Part shown: in pieces, positions 55,551-64,000 of the stretch
Layout of the letters: each line of letters begins with the position of its first letter
How positions within the stretch are numbered: position 1 is the stretch's first letter
Assembly (NCBI GenBank): GCA_039683095.1
Contig: JBDKSB010000007.1
Coordinates: forward strand, 25,491-89,490
Source of the DNA: Acidobacteriota bacterium
GTDB taxonomy: Bacteria > Acidobacteriota > Aminicenantia > Aminicenantales > Saccharicenantaceae
DNA length: 64,000 nt
Direction: 5' to 3'
Made by a program: the position numbers and the translations under genes
Notes under the pieces: model-generated
Seen by the model: only the letters and a program-made list of their open reading frames with translations
Database searches by the model: none
What the model was told of the DNA's origin: nothing

Positions 55551-56939
55551 TTATCGGGGCAGCCAGCCGACGATCCGGCGCGCGGCCCGGCCGGCGGTCG
55601 GAGGATCGAAATTCGTCAGAACAATTATAATATACCCGCTCCGTGCGTCCCATTCAAGGGTCGAGTTGATGCCCGGCGCCCCGCCCGAGATGCCCAGCCC
55701 GTTGGCGGCGTCCGGCAGGAATATTTTCCCGTCCTTGAGGGCCAAGACGTATTTCAACAGGTCAGGCGCCGTGGAATAGCCGCCGCCGGCCGAGCTGCCC
55801 CGGCCCGGCAGGCTGGTGCTGTTGAGGGCGAGCGGGCTTCCGGCCGCCTCGCCCTCCCTCGTGTAGCCGCGGGCCAGGTCGGTCGTCGACGCGTCCCGGG
55901 GATAGGAATCGGTGTCGGCCATGCCGCACGGCTTGAAGATGTTCTGCCGGACATAGGCGTAGTAATCGACGCCGCTCGCCTTCTCGATGATGAGCCCCAG
56001 GACGATGTAGCCGCCGTTCGAGTACTTGTTCGACGTCCCCGGCTCGAACTCCAGGGGCTTGTCGGCGAAGAGCGGCAGGTAGTCCCGGAGCGTCAGGATC
56101 TTCTCCTTGGGGGTCGCGTCGTAGCGGTCGCCGAAGAAGTCGCCGATGCCCGAGGTCATGTTGAGCAGATGGCGGATGGTCACCTTCTCCGCGGCCTGGG
56201 CGTTGGGGTAGTCCGGCAGGAACTTCTTTATCGGGTCGTCGAGCGCGAGCAGGTTCCGGCGGGCCAGCTGATGGATGGCCGCGCGGGTGAAGTTCTTGTT
56301 GATCGAGCCCAGGTTGAACCTGGTGTCCCTCCCGTTCGGGACCTTCTTGTCGCGGTCGGCGAAGCCGTAGGCGTCGTTCAGGATGACCCGGGCGTCCCGG
56401 GCGACCAGGACGACGCCGGAAAAGCGGTCGGCCCTGGTCTCCTCCTCGAGCCAGGACCGCACCGCGGCCGCGAACGCCCCTTCGTCGGGCTTGGGGTCCG
56501 GCACGACGATATTTTCCGGGTCCTCGACAAGGTCGAGCATCAGGGCCAGCAGCTTATGCGGCTCGTCCTTCTCGACCTCGACCTTGAGCAGGACGTACTT
56601 GCCGTTGCCGGCCCGGGCCAGGACGGATGCCTGCGCCGGCTCGTCGGACAGGATCCGCTGGATCGCCAGGGAGCCGAGCTGACCCTTGGCCCCGCGAAAG
56701 CGCGCCACCCGCTGGCCCAGGGGGATCGCCGCGAGGGCAGGGTCGGCGAGATTGTCCTCGAAGAACTTCCTCATCCGGCCCGGGGCCCCGGAGTTGAACG
56801 CTTCGACATAGGCCTGGAGACGGGCCAGGGCGGGCTTCGCGGGAGCGGCCTGTCCCTGGGCCAGCCCGGACCCGGCCAGCGAGGAGATCAGGACGGCGGC
56901 CAGGGCTGCGCCGGCCGTCGAATGCATGGACCGTCTCAT
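55551..56939 (-). CDS. Exported class C beta-lactamase-like serine hydrolase
   Basis: 462 residues with a signal peptide (AALAAVLISSLAGSGLA). An N-terminal domain of about 130 residues (LQAYVEAFNSGAPGRMRKFF) precedes the hydrolase domain: FSGVVLVARDARVILNDAYGFADR, catalytic SINK (SxxK) in FNLGSINKNFTRAAIHQL, and YSN (Tyr nucleophile partner) in NKYSNGGYIVLGLIIEK. The family includes esterases and D-aminopeptidases; antibiotic resistance should not be inferred. Confidence 0.85.
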   Translation of the reverse strand: MRRSMHSTAGAALAAVLISSLAGSGLAQGQAAPAKPALARLQAYVEAFNSGAPGRMRKFFEDNLADPALAAIPLGQRVARFRGAKGQLGSLAIQRILSDEPAQASVLARAGNGKYVLLKVEVEKDEPHKLLALMLDLVEDPENIVVPDPKPDEGAFAAAVRSWLEEETRADRFSGVVLVARDARVILNDAYGFADRDKKVPNGRDTRFNLGSINKNFTRAAIHQLARRNLLALDDPIKKFLPDYPNAQAAEKVTIRHLLNMTSGIGDFFGDRYDATPKEKILTLRDYLPLFADKPLEFEPGTSNKYSNGGYIVLGLIIEKASGVDYYAYVRQNIFKPCGMADTDSYPRDASTTDLARGYTREGEAAGSPLALNSTSLPGRGSSAGGGYSTAPDLLKYVLALKDGKIFLPDAANGLGISGGAPGINSTLEWDARSGYIIIVLTNFDPPTAGRAARRIVGWLPR

Positions 56940-57005
56940 GGGGCCTCCTGGAGGCGCAAGATTCGATTTCGCCAGGAAAAAATTATAGCATGGAGCCGGC
57001 CCTGC

Positions 57006-57542
57006 TCAGTTGAGCAGGAGCAGGACCTTTTTCTTGGCCAGCAGGCCGCCGGCGGCGTCGAGGACGCGCAGCTCGAAGTTGCGGCCCGTCTTGCTGCGCA
57101 GGATGTCCTCCCGGCCGTCGGTGCCCCGGGCCATCCCCTCTCCGATCTGTTGATCGGTGCCCCCGACCCTCGCGGCCGCGGTCGCCGTGACGGAGTTGAA
57201 GGCATCCGCATCCGCCGCGGGCAGGGTGAAGAGGATGAATTCCCCGAGCTCCTTTCCGCCGCCGATCTTGCCGAGCGAGGTCACCAGGTGGCCGTTGCGG
57301 AAAAGCTGAACCTCCCAGGTCTCGGCCGGCTGACCGAGGGTCTTGGACAAGGGGCGCAGATTGATGGAGTAGCGGTCCTGGCCGGGCGTAATGGTGCAGT
57401 ACAGGCTCTTGGGGAGTTTGATCTTCTCCGGTTTCCCGGCCTGCGCGCCGTCCGCGGCCGCCGGGGCCGCGAGAAGCGTCCAGGAAAACGCGAGCAGGGC
57501 CGCGAGGGCCAGCGGCGTCACGAAGGCTTTTCGTTTCTCCAT
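57006..57542 (-). CDS. Exported protein of unknown function
   Basis: 178 residues with a signal peptide (VTPLALAALLAFSWTLLAAPAAA). The mature part is probably beta-rich (YCTITPGQDRYSINLRPL, TWEVQLFRNGHLVTSLG) with no cysteine pair or catalytic motif I recognise. It lies 66 bp upstream of the beta-lactamase-like gene on the same strand and could share its transcript. Confidence 0.65.
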   Translation of the reverse strand: MEKRKAFVTPLALAALLAFSWTLLAAPAAADGAQAGKPEKIKLPKSLYCTITPGQDRYSINLRPLSKTLGQPAETWEVQLFRNGHLVTSLGKIGGGKELGEFILFTLPAADADAFNSVTATAAARVGGTDQQIGEGMARGTDGREDILRSKTGRNFELRVLDAAGGLLAKKKVLLLLN

Positions 57543-57817
57543 GCCGAACCTCCCATCGATCGTCGGAATCTCATCCGGAGAAGCCCATGATACCCCCTCT
57601 GGCCCGGGATTGGCAATGGAAGCCGCCCCTTGACAGGAACCCCCTGGGCCCTCATATTAAGGACATAGGCCGGCAGGGGGTCAATTCTTTTCCCGTTCCA
57701 GGGAAGCATCATAGCCAGCGGATCGTCGGGGGAGGTGGTGCCCTTGCGATAGGAACGATCTTGCCGCATCGATATCCATCAGGACTAACCTTTTTTTCGC
57801 TGGAAATGGGGGGGAAG

Positions 57818-59242
57818 ATGTTGAAGGGAAAGAGGGGCATTTGGCTTTCTTTGGTCTTCGCGCTCACCCTGGTCCTTCAGGGAAGCTCCCAAACGGGAAC
57901 GCCCGTCGCCGGCATCCCCTGCGTCAACAACCTGACCACGGTCAATTTCGACGACCTGCCCGACGCGTCCCCGTTCCTGGGGAACGAATACGCCTCTGCG
58001 GGGGTGACTTTCTCCGGGCACTATTTTGCGACGGGCAACGCCTACGCGATGTCCTCGGGCTTGGACTACTGGATCCCGGACGGGACCATCCGGCTCGATT
58101 CCTACTGCAACGCCGCGGGCTACATCCAGGCGAATTTTTCCAGCCCGGTGAACTTCGCCGCGGTCGATATCACCCCGTTCGAAGGCGCGCCGGGAGCGGC
58201 CGTCTACAGCCTCGGCCTCGCGCTCTATGACATCCTGGGCAACCAGCTCGCGGAAACGACGCTCAAAGGCATGCCGGACGTGACCTACCATCTCGAGGCG
58301 CAATGCGCCGGCGCCGCCGCGGCCTATGCCAGGTTCTACGGCTATTACGGCGACGCCGGGGCCGGGGGCGTGAACGCCGTGAGCTTCGACAACGCCGCTT
58401 TCGGCATCCGGATGGGGAGATCGATCGATTTCGACGACCGGCCCGACGGATCCGATCTCATCGGCGACGAATACGCGGCCCAGGGCGTGATCTTTTCCGG
58501 GCATTATCGCACCTCCGGCGATCCTTACCCGATGGCCGTGGGGATCCAGGGGCCGCCGGGGACCCTGATGCTCAACTCGTACTGCAACGCCGCGGGTTAC
58601 ATCCAGGCCGATTTTTCCATACCGGTCAGCTTCGTCTCGGTCTACATCACGACCTTCGAGAACACCTCGCAGACCTACAGCGTCGGCCTGCAGCTCTTCG
58701 ACGCCGGCGGCAACCTGCTCGCGGAGAAGGCCGTCTCCGGCCCGTGCTGCATGACCTACCAGCTCTCCGCGCAGAGCGGGGGGCCGAATGTCGCCTATGC
58801 CCGGTTCTACGGGTACTACGGCGACGTTCAGAACGGTGACGCCTACGGCGTGAACGCGGCCTACGCCGACTACTTCACGTTCGGGAACTGCGGCTATAAC
58901 TTCACGGGCTTTAAGTACGTCGAAAACAAGCCTGTTGTGAACAAGGCCAGGGCGGCCACGGCCATCCTGATCAAATGGCGTCTCACCGATCCGACCGGCG
59001 CGCCGATCTCCGATCGCGGCAGCTTTGTGGGCCTGACGTCCTATGCCGCGGCCTGCGGCACGATGGCGGGCGATCCCTTCCAGGCGGTCGAGGAATACAC
59101 CTCGGGGCTCCTGTACCTCGGGGCCGGCTGGTGGCAGATCAAGTGGAAAACGCCCAAGGCCTATGAAAGGCAGTGCCGGGTCATGGTCCTCACCCTGGCC
59201 GACGCGAGCCGGCACGAAGCATATTTCTGGTTCAAGCAGTGA
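57818..59242 (+). CDS. Exported protein with an internal duplication
   Basis: 474 residues from the ATG at 57818 (GGGGGGA upstream); the upstream open frame is not coding-like. Signal peptide (GIWLSLVFALTLVLQGSSQ). Two tandem copies of a domain of about 150 residues: the first begins TVNFDDLPDASPFLGNEYASAGVTFSGHYF, the second SIDFDDRPDGSDLIGDEYAAQGVIFSGHYR; both contain LDSYCNAAGYIQA/LNSYCNAAGYIQA and ARFYGYYGD. The C-terminal about 110 residues (KARAATAILIKWRLTDPTGAPI) resemble a PxKxD/Ig-like cell-surface domain. Function unknown. Confidence 0.75.
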   Translation: MLKGKRGIWLSLVFALTLVLQGSSQTGTPVAGIPCVNNLTTVNFDDLPDASPFLGNEYASAGVTFSGHYFATGNAYAMSSGLDYWIPDGTIRLDSYCNAAGYIQANFSSPVNFAAVDITPFEGAPGAAVYSLGLALYDILGNQLAETTLKGMPDVTYHLEAQCAGAAAAYARFYGYYGDAGAGGVNAVSFDNAAFGIRMGRSIDFDDRPDGSDLIGDEYAAQGVIFSGHYRTSGDPYPMAVGIQGPPGTLMLNSYCNAAGYIQADFSIPVSFVSVYITTFENTSQTYSVGLQLFDAGGNLLAEKAVSGPCCMTYQLSAQSGGPNVAYARFYGYYGDVQNGDAYGVNAAYADYFTFGNCGYNFTGFKYVENKPVVNKARAATAILIKWRLTDPTGAPISDRGSFVGLTSYAAACGTMAGDPFQAVEEYTSGLLYLGAGWWQIKWKTPKAYERQCRVMVLTLADASRHEAYFWFKQ

Positions 59243-59524
59243 GGCACGCCCGGGCCTGAGAGCCGGCCGGCCCGGGCCTCGAAAGCGCCCGGCCAGCCCG
59301 GCGCGAGTCGCGGAGGCGTCAAGATCGGGACAGATGCGGAGGCGCAGGCGCCGGATCGGGCACGGATCATTCTACGGAGATCCCGCCGGCCCAGGCGGAA
59401 TGCGTCCCGTCGGCGGCGAGGTATGTCCTCGCCGCCTCTTTTTCTTTCGCGTCCGCCGCCTGTGTCGAAGGGTGCGGAGGAGCCGTGGTCATCCTGTCCC
59501 CCCGTTCATTCGGATGCCGCCCGC

Positions 59525-60625
59525 TCAGGGCAGATATTCAAACGTGAAAACGCTCGTTGGCTGAAGGCTCAGCCAGCTCAGCGCTTTCAGGGTCCCGCCG
59601 GAGGCAGCGTCGCACGTCAAAAAGTGGCCGGTAATGGTGCGGAAGGCCACCTTGTTTCCCCCGAGGCTGATCAAGTCCAGCGGCTCCCACTCTCCCACGG
59701 CCGGGCCGTTGGCCAGCACTTCGCCTCCTCCCCCGTTCTGGGGCGAGACGTACTGGCCGGTCGTGACCCGCAGGGCGACCTTTCCGCAATAAAGGTCCTC
59801 GACCACCAAAGGCTCCCAGGGGCCGGCCGCCGGGCCGTTAACGATGATCGCGCCGCCGCCGCCACCCTGAGGCGAAACATAGAGCCCGTTATATCCCCGG
59901 AGGGCAATAGGCAGCGCGCTCTGATCGCCGCCCGGCATGCCCGGAACCTCATCGAGGCGGCAGAACTTGTAGCCTCGCGCCCGGAGCATGGGAACGAGCG
60001 ACTGCATCAGCTCCAAGGACCGGTTCGCGCGCCAGACGACGTCCTGGTCGGCGGTGCCATCATGGCACAGGACGATCCCTCGCCGTGTGGCCTCGATCTC
60101 CCGGAGATAATCCGCCGCGCAGGCTTGCGGATCCTTGTGATCTCTCCAGCTCGCCCAATCGCCGGCATCGATATCCCAGTGGACCGGTCCGACATGGCTC
60201 AACGACGCGGTCAGGCTGGAGTTCAGGGCCGCTGCGACGCCCGGGCTCCAGCAGCCGTACGGGGGGCGCAAATAGACGACGGGGGAATCGATCCAGTTCC
60301 GGATCAGGCCGTCGGTTCGCGTCACTTGCGAGACGACGTCTCCGCCGACCGCGCCAAGCTCCACGAGGTTGGGATGGTCGAACGTATGATTGCCGATCAA
60401 ATGGCCGAGGCTTTCGACACTCGGCAGGATCCCGGGAAGATCGGCGGCGAACTTCCCGGCCATGAAGAAGGTGGCCCGTATACCCTGGTCGCTGAGGTAT
60501 TGCGCCAGCTCGACTGTTCGGGTGCCAACCCCCGGGCCCGTTGTCGCTCCCGGGCCGTCGTCGAACGTGAGCGAAAGCGTCCCTTCCGGCAGCGAAGCTC
60601 CGCGGATCAGGTCATCACGATACAT
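59525..60625 (-). CDS. Polysaccharide deacetylase with beta-trefoil-like C-terminus
   Basis: 366 residues with no signal peptide at the chosen start. The NodB domain (about 15-225) has LSLTFDDGPGA (metal-binding Asp pair), NHTFDHPNL (two His ligands), YLRPPYGCWS and GIVLCHDGT. It removes acetyl groups from a polysaccharide such as chitin or peptidoglycan. Residues about 245-366 contain three repeats (GLYVSPQGGGGGAIIVNGPAAGPWEPL, QYVSPQNGGGGEVLANGPAVGEWEPL, HFLTCDAASGGTLKAL) with a fascin-like beta-trefoil pattern, likely for binding glycans. Confidence 0.87.
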   Translation of the reverse strand: MYRDDLIRGASLPEGTLSLTFDDGPGATTGPGVGTRTVELAQYLSDQGIRATFFMAGKFAADLPGILPSVESLGHLIGNHTFDHPNLVELGAVGGDVVSQVTRTDGLIRNWIDSPVVYLRPPYGCWSPGVAAALNSSLTASLSHVGPVHWDIDAGDWASWRDHKDPQACAADYLREIEATRRGIVLCHDGTADQDVVWRANRSLELMQSLVPMLRARGYKFCRLDEVPGMPGGDQSALPIALRGYNGLYVSPQGGGGGAIIVNGPAAGPWEPLVVEDLYCGKVALRVTTGQYVSPQNGGGGEVLANGPAVGEWEPLDLISLGGNKVAFRTITGHFLTCDAASGGTLKALSWLSLQPTSVFTFEYLP

Positions 60626-60861
60626 CTTCGGATCCTCCTTTCCCGGATGGCGTTACAGCCGCGCGGCCGGCAGGGGGCCGTTCAGGCCTTCGAGCCAAAT
60701 GGCCTCATGCTCGGGATCGAACCTCCCCCCTGCTGATCCAAGAATAATTCCGGCAACTGCACGTGTCAAGAAGGCTTAAGCCCCCTGCCATGGACATGGG
60801 AAACACTCTCCCTGGCCGGCTGAACGGCGGATCCGTGGCTCCCGTCCGGCCGGGAAAACCC

Positions 60862-60892
60862 TTGACAGACCTAGGCCTTGGTGCGATATGTA
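60862..60892 (+). promoter_or_regulatory. Possible sigma-70-type promoter
   Basis: TTGACA at 60862-60867 with GATATG (17-base spacing) or TATGTA (19-base spacing) downstream, about 70 bases before the gene at 60959. The spacing is acceptable; the -10 match is modest. The rest of 60626-60958 has no gene. Confidence 0.35.
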
Positions 60893-60958
60893 CGAGAATA
60901 GAGGGGCAAGAGTCGTATCCTGAGCCAAGATGCGGAATGGCCTTTTAGGACCAGAAGC

Positions 60959-61486
60959 ATGAGACCGCGGCAGCAGGTCGTCGTCATCGCTCTGCTCCTG
61001 ATGTTCGCCATCGGGATCGGCGTTCCGTCCGGACTTGCCCAAACGGCCAAGGGGCCGCGGTTGGCCGTTCAGGTTGATGGACTTATGTTATTCCGGGGGG
61101 AATCGGAATCCTATGGCCGGGTGGCTTTTTCACCGTTCCTCGCTTTCGAGCTCGGGATCCTTTCCAGGTTCAGCCTCCGGGTGGGATTCAGCCCGCCGTT
61201 GGGGGGAGAGTCCGGCCAACAGGCGTTCGCGACGCACCTCGCCTTCAATGCCTGGCTTGGGAGGGGGCCGGACTTCATCGAGACCGGCGTCGGGTCATAC
61301 TACCAGAACACCTGGTGCAACGGGCGGCCCGATTACAGAGCCTATACTCTCTATCTGGGTTGGCGCCATGTCTCAAGGTCCGTCGTCTTTCGGATCGGGG
61401 GGATCGCGGGGCTGACTCACGAAGGGGAACCGGTCGTCGGCATCGGCCTTGGCTTCGGGCGATCACTCGCGTCGCGAATATCCTGA
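60959..61486 (+). CDS. Small predicted outer-membrane protein, unknown
   Basis: 175 residues with a signal peptide (VVIALLLMFAIGIGVPSGLAQ). Alternating hydrophobic and polar stretches (RLAVQVDGLMLFRG, VAFSPFLAFELGIL, FSLRVGFSPPLG, HLAFNAWLG, FRIGGIAGL, PVVGIGLGFG) fit a small beta barrel. No recognised family. Confidence 0.6.
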   Translation: MRPRQQVVVIALLLMFAIGIGVPSGLAQTAKGPRLAVQVDGLMLFRGESESYGRVAFSPFLAFELGILSRFSLRVGFSPPLGGESGQQAFATHLAFNAWLGRGPDFIETGVGSYYQNTWCNGRPDYRAYTLYLGWRHVSRSVVFRIGGIAGLTHEGEPVVGIGLGFGRSLASRIS

Positions 61487-61691
61487 TCGGCCCAGGGCGG
61501 CCCGGCCTTCGAGCTCCCGGATTCCTTTCTCCCGCTAGGTAACTCGGTACGGCCGCGCCCTATTTTCGAGCCGTGGGCCACATCCGGATGGTCCGGGCCT
61601 GAGGCCTTCTCGCGGATCGCCAGCGAGCGCTCGCGGCGCACGGCTGGAAGACGAGACGTGCTTCACCCAAGCCGGCCTTGTAGCGTTCATA

Positions 61692-62141
61692 ATGATCGGG
61701 ATCGAACCGATCGCCCGTGCCTACCGGGTCCGCACTACACTGCGTTTTCCCAACCCTAGGGGCCGGTCAATTCCGATAGACCCCCAATTATTAAACCGCC
61801 TGCCGCTCGAGATGATGGAGCTGAGGTTCTACAGGCGGCCCTCGAACGAAGAACTCGCCTCCGTCATGAAGAGCGTGCGGGCTCGCATGAAGGGACCGCG
61901 GAAGGATTTCTCTGAAAAATCTCTCTGGCTTTACAAATTCTTCAAGGAATACGGAGAGCCTCCGGCCAAAGGCAAGATGAAGTTCTGGGACAAGGCCTTC
62001 AGCGAATGGAAGCGTGAGCATCCCGCCGCCGGGATCCGGTCGGCCGACAGTCTCAGGGTCGCCAAAGAAAGGCTGGACCGGCTTCTCCTCCGGAGTTATA
62101 AATCGTCCAGCCCTCTTGCCCCACCGCCGGCGCCGCAGTAG
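61692..62141 (+). CDS. Unknown small protein, accessory region
   Basis: 149 residues, basic and helical, without a known motif. It may start at 61692 or at a later ATG (61812 or 61815), since the first 35 residues look unlike the rest. RSADSLRVAKERLDRLL near the end is helical. It opens the right accessory segment, which is less GC-rich than the backbone. Confidence 0.45.
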   Translation: MIGIEPIARAYRVRTTLRFPNPRGRSIPIDPQLLNRLPLEMMELRFYRRPSNEELASVMKSVRARMKGPRKDFSEKSLWLYKFFKEYGEPPAKGKMKFWDKAFSEWKREHPAAGIRSADSLRVAKERLDRLLLRSYKSSSPLAPPPAPQ

Positions 62142-62183
62142 GATTAAGTCAACGCAGACGAGGTTTGTTAGATTGGAGGGAAA

Positions 62184-62552
62184 ATGGCCCACCTTAAGAT
62201 CACGATCCAGAGTTTCGACATCTTTTCTCATCACATCCAGGCCGGAGTCCAAGAGCACCTGGTTGTCCGCGCAAACCTTATCATCGAAAGAGATGGAGAG
62301 AGCGCGGTAGCAACTGCACACCTTAAAGAAACCCCAGGGGGAAAATTCGTCCCGGAAGATACGGAAGTCTGGCTCGCGGATGGATATCGCGGGCCCCTAA
62401 ACTTCCGCATATTCCGAGAACAGATTGCCACCGCCTATTACCAGGCAATTCAGAATACATTCCATTACGATTCCACAACCCAGGACTTCGGACTCGAGCA
62501 GTTTACCCTTGCGCTGAACCCGCCCTACGTGTTCGAGATGGAAACCGAATAA
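62184..62552 (+). CDS. Unknown small protein
   Basis: 122 residues with GGAGGG upstream of the ATG. It is a soluble mixed alpha/beta protein (LKITIQSFDIFSHHIQAGVQ, FREQIATAYYQAIQNTF). No known family. Same strand as its neighbour 43 bp upstream. Confidence 0.6.
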   Translation: MAHLKITIQSFDIFSHHIQAGVQEHLVVRANLIIERDGESAVATAHLKETPGGKFVPEDTEVWLADGYRGPLNFRIFREQIATAYYQAIQNTFHYDSTTQDFGLEQFTLALNPPYVFEMETE

Positions 62553-62730
62553 TAGAGGCGCGGGCGATTCCTACGGGTCGGGATCCCCAGCGACCGTTAA
62601 GTTGCCAGGCCCCAATCCCTCGCCGACCGGCGATCTCCCACACAGCGCGAGCCGCGGCCCTCTTGCTCCGTCGCAGGGGCAGCAATAGAATCGAGGTAGA
62701 AGAAAAGAGGTGAAAATAGGGGGAGGAATA

Positions 62731-63078
62731 ATGAGCAAAGTCGAAACCTATTCGAACACCGCACACAAATGCTACTGCCAAATCAAATTGGATAGTGGCG
62801 AAAGGATACTTTTGTCAATAGCGAGTATGCCTTCACCGAGCATTAAGGTATTCAAAGTTAAATTTCTTGGAGTGCCCGTCAAGACCGTCTGGGAATACAA
62901 TCCAACTATGGCAGGTGGATATGAGGCATATGTTCGAAAGTTGATTGAGATGTTTGCGGACCCTTCGGACGAAGAGCCGAAACACCCCTTGGATGCCATA
63001 AGAGACCGCCTGCTTCCCTGTCAATCTATTTCTGAGGTCCTCAATTCCCTTCTTGAAGCTGAACGGTCATTGGACTAG
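62731..63078 (+). CDS. Unknown small protein
   Basis: 115 residues from the ATG at 62731, with GGGAGGA ideally placed before it. No membrane helix. N-terminal beta-rich half (CYCQIKLDSGERILLSI, IKVFKVKFLGVPVKTVWEY), C-terminal helical half (YEAYVRKLIEMFADPSDEEP). Unknown family. Convergent with the next gene; AGGCGTC after its stop is repeated inverted as GACGCCT at about 63122. Confidence 0.6.
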   Translation: MSKVETYSNTAHKCYCQIKLDSGERILLSIASMPSPSIKVFKVKFLGVPVKTVWEYNPTMAGGYEAYVRKLIEMFADPSDEEPKHPLDAIRDRLLPCQSISEVLNSLLEAERSLD

Positions 63079-63130
63079 GCGTCTCCCCATGTAACGGTGG
63101 CGTGCTAAACCAAAATGAAGTCGACGCCTC

Positions 63131-63418
63131 TTATGATCCACCCTTTCCGCTTTTAATAACCGTCGGTTTGGCAATCGCGCTCAAAACTGCCCCAGCCGTC
63201 CCTTTCGCTTTCTTGATGATACCCACGACCTTGCCGTGCTTGTCTCTATTAATCTCGACAAGGTTCGCCTCCTCCATCGCATCCAACATAATATCGTTTT
63301 GTTTTTCCAGCCGCTTGAGGTTCCTTCTCAACTCCCTTGACGATAAACAAAAGAAAAGCAGCGCGACGAGCGCAGTGATAATACCCGTGACGATTTGATT
63401 CTGTAGCGCGTCGTTCAT
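63131..63418 (-). CDS. Small membrane protein with coiled coil
   Basis: 95 residues. An N-terminal helix (VTGIITALVALLFFCL) is followed by SRELRRNLKRLEKQNDIMLDAMEEANLVEINRDKHGKVVG, which looks coiled-coil and then beta hairpin. No recognised family. Confidence 0.55.
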   Translation of the reverse strand: MNDALQNQIVTGIITALVALLFFCLSSRELRRNLKRLEKQNDIMLDAMEEANLVEINRDKHGKVVGIIKKAKGTAGAVLSAIAKPTVIKSGKGGS

Positions 63419-63523
63419 TTCCCCTCCATCTAGGTCAACCTTGTCGCGAACATATCACAAAAGAACATGATCCCACTACTAGCCGCTGGAGAAAGTGGCG
63501 ACTTATAAACGAAAAAAGCCCTA

Positions 63524-63565
63524 AAAACAGCATAAAACAGCATTACCCGAGAACCGCATACGGTT
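63524..63565. repeat. Tandem 10-bp repeat and small palindrome near the integrase
   Basis: AAAACAGCAT occurs twice in tandem (63524-63533 and 63534-63543). Nine bases later AACCG-CATA-CGGTT (63552-63565) forms a palindrome. Such sites near integrase genes can be recombinase arm sites, but nothing here proves it. No gene lies in 63419-63632. Confidence 0.4.
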
Positions 63566-63632
63566 TAGCAGTTTTTCGGCATAACCGTGCAAGCTGCTGA
63601 TTATTAGGGGCGTGGCGGGAGGAGAACGAGAG

Positions 63633-63706
63633 CGCGCCTGGCCCGATTCGAACGGGCGACCTGCGGATTCGAAGTCCGACGCTCTATCCAGCTGAGCTAC
63701 AGGCGC
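63633..63706 (-). tRNA. tRNA-Arg (anticodon TCG)
   Basis: Acceptor arms GCGCCTG and CAGGCGC pair fully. The D-arm GCTC..GAGC, anticodon loop CTTCGAA (anticodon TCG) and T-arm GCCCG-TTCGAAT-CGGGC are all present; the discriminator is G and CCA is not encoded. The adjacent integrase gene suggests use as an attachment site. The integrase lies on the 5-prime side of the tRNA. Confidence 0.93.
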
Positions 63707-63718
63707 GCCTTATTGTTA

Positions 63719-64000
63719 TCAATTAGTTCTAAGACTTCGAGATTCTTGCTTTGCGGCGTTTGTGACCAATTTGTGACTTTCTGACCCGCTGGGAGGGGCA
63801 TCCGAGCTCTGTTTTCCTTGGATCACAAGCCGCTCCACCGCGTCCATTTTTCTCAAGTCCGAAGGATGTGAGTACCGCACTGTCATGGCGATTTCGCTAT
63901 GGCCGAGGATTTCTTTCACCGTCACGAGGTCGACACCGTTCATTACGAGGTTCGTTGCGAACGTGTGGCGTAGGTCATGGAACCTGACATTCGAGAGTTT
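63719..64000 (-). CDS. Tyrosine recombinase, C-terminal part (runs off window)
   Basis: The frame is open to the end of the window, so only the last 93 codons are visible. They include the catalytic block SNVRFHDLRHTFATNL (His and Arg of the HxxR box), GHSEIAMTVRYSH (second His, and the Tyr nucleophile in RYSH). The tail after the tyrosine is longer than usual (about 50 residues). It would cut and rejoin DNA for integration. The N-terminal core-binding domain is outside the window. Confidence 0.9.
   Translation of the reverse strand, partial: KLSNVRFHDLRHTFATNLVMNGVDLVTVKEILGHSEIAMTVRYSHPSDLRKMDAVERLVIQGKQSSDAPPSGSESHKLVTNAAKQESRSLRTN

Overview
The window is GC-rich bacterial DNA. About 51 kb of chromosomal backbone (roughly 12.8-61.5 kb) is flanked by two less GC-rich accessory segments (about 1-12.4 kb and 61.7-64 kb). 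Backbone content (a VWFA protein of the acidobacterial type, a Ser/Thr kinase fused to TPRs, a DUF5916 outer-membrane protein, many Sec-exported hydrolases, ECF sigma with HEAT-repeat proteins, many ATGA/GTGA gene overlaps) resembles Acidobacteriota and especially Candidatus Aminicenantes. This placement is inference from gene content only; no 16S rRNA or ribosomal protein gene is present.

Left accessory segment. Three insertion sequences, all damaged, lie in the first 6.1 kb: an IS256-family element (285-1570) whose transposase is split by one in-frame amber codon; an IS110-family element whose transposase has a C-terminal frameshift and whose upstream end seems to be split by the IS256 copy; and an IS21-family element (3905-6127) with a frameshifted istA and an istB lacking the last glycine of Walker A. 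Around and after them, about ten small genes of unknown function lie on the minus strand to 12.4 kb. Several encode membrane or exported proteins. Five of their leaders share a related sequence block. Three genes (9499 down to 7953) form a tight operon. A possible replication-initiator-like gene (11278-12357) has paired 21-bp direct repeats and an AT-rich tract beside it. This looks like a decayed island.

Backbone, 12.8-36.3 kb: exported hydrolases (MORN-esterase fusion, C45-type peptidase, HExxH protein, M6 protease), a VWFA protein, an OmpA lipoprotein, an aldo/keto reductase with a GH3 lipoprotein, a purine permease with apt, thiE with a SYLF protein, tsaE with the NAD(P)HX repair enzyme nnrDE, a PAS-GGDEF diguanylate cyclase, and the glycolytic run gap-pgk-tpiA-secG followed by tRNA-Leu(GAG).

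Backbone, 36.4-61.5 kb: trxC-like thioredoxin, an AlkD-like DNA repair protein, hemW, an RsbRD-type sensor domain, a Met/Cys-rich YHS protein, an ECF sigma/anti-sigma/HEAT/HEAT operon, a Gfo/Idh/MocA oxidoreductase with PmoA-like (DUF6807) genes, a NRAMP-like transporter, a frameshifted cupin, a 1077-residue kinase-TPR protein, a DUF5916 protein, a class C beta-lactamase-like hydrolase, an internally duplicated exported protein, a polysaccharide deacetylase with a C-terminal beta-trefoil-like region, and a small predicted outer-membrane protein.

Right accessory segment (61.7-64 kb): small unknown genes, a tRNA-Arg(TCG), and the C-terminal part of a tyrosine recombinase running off the window. 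This suggests the edge of another integrated element.
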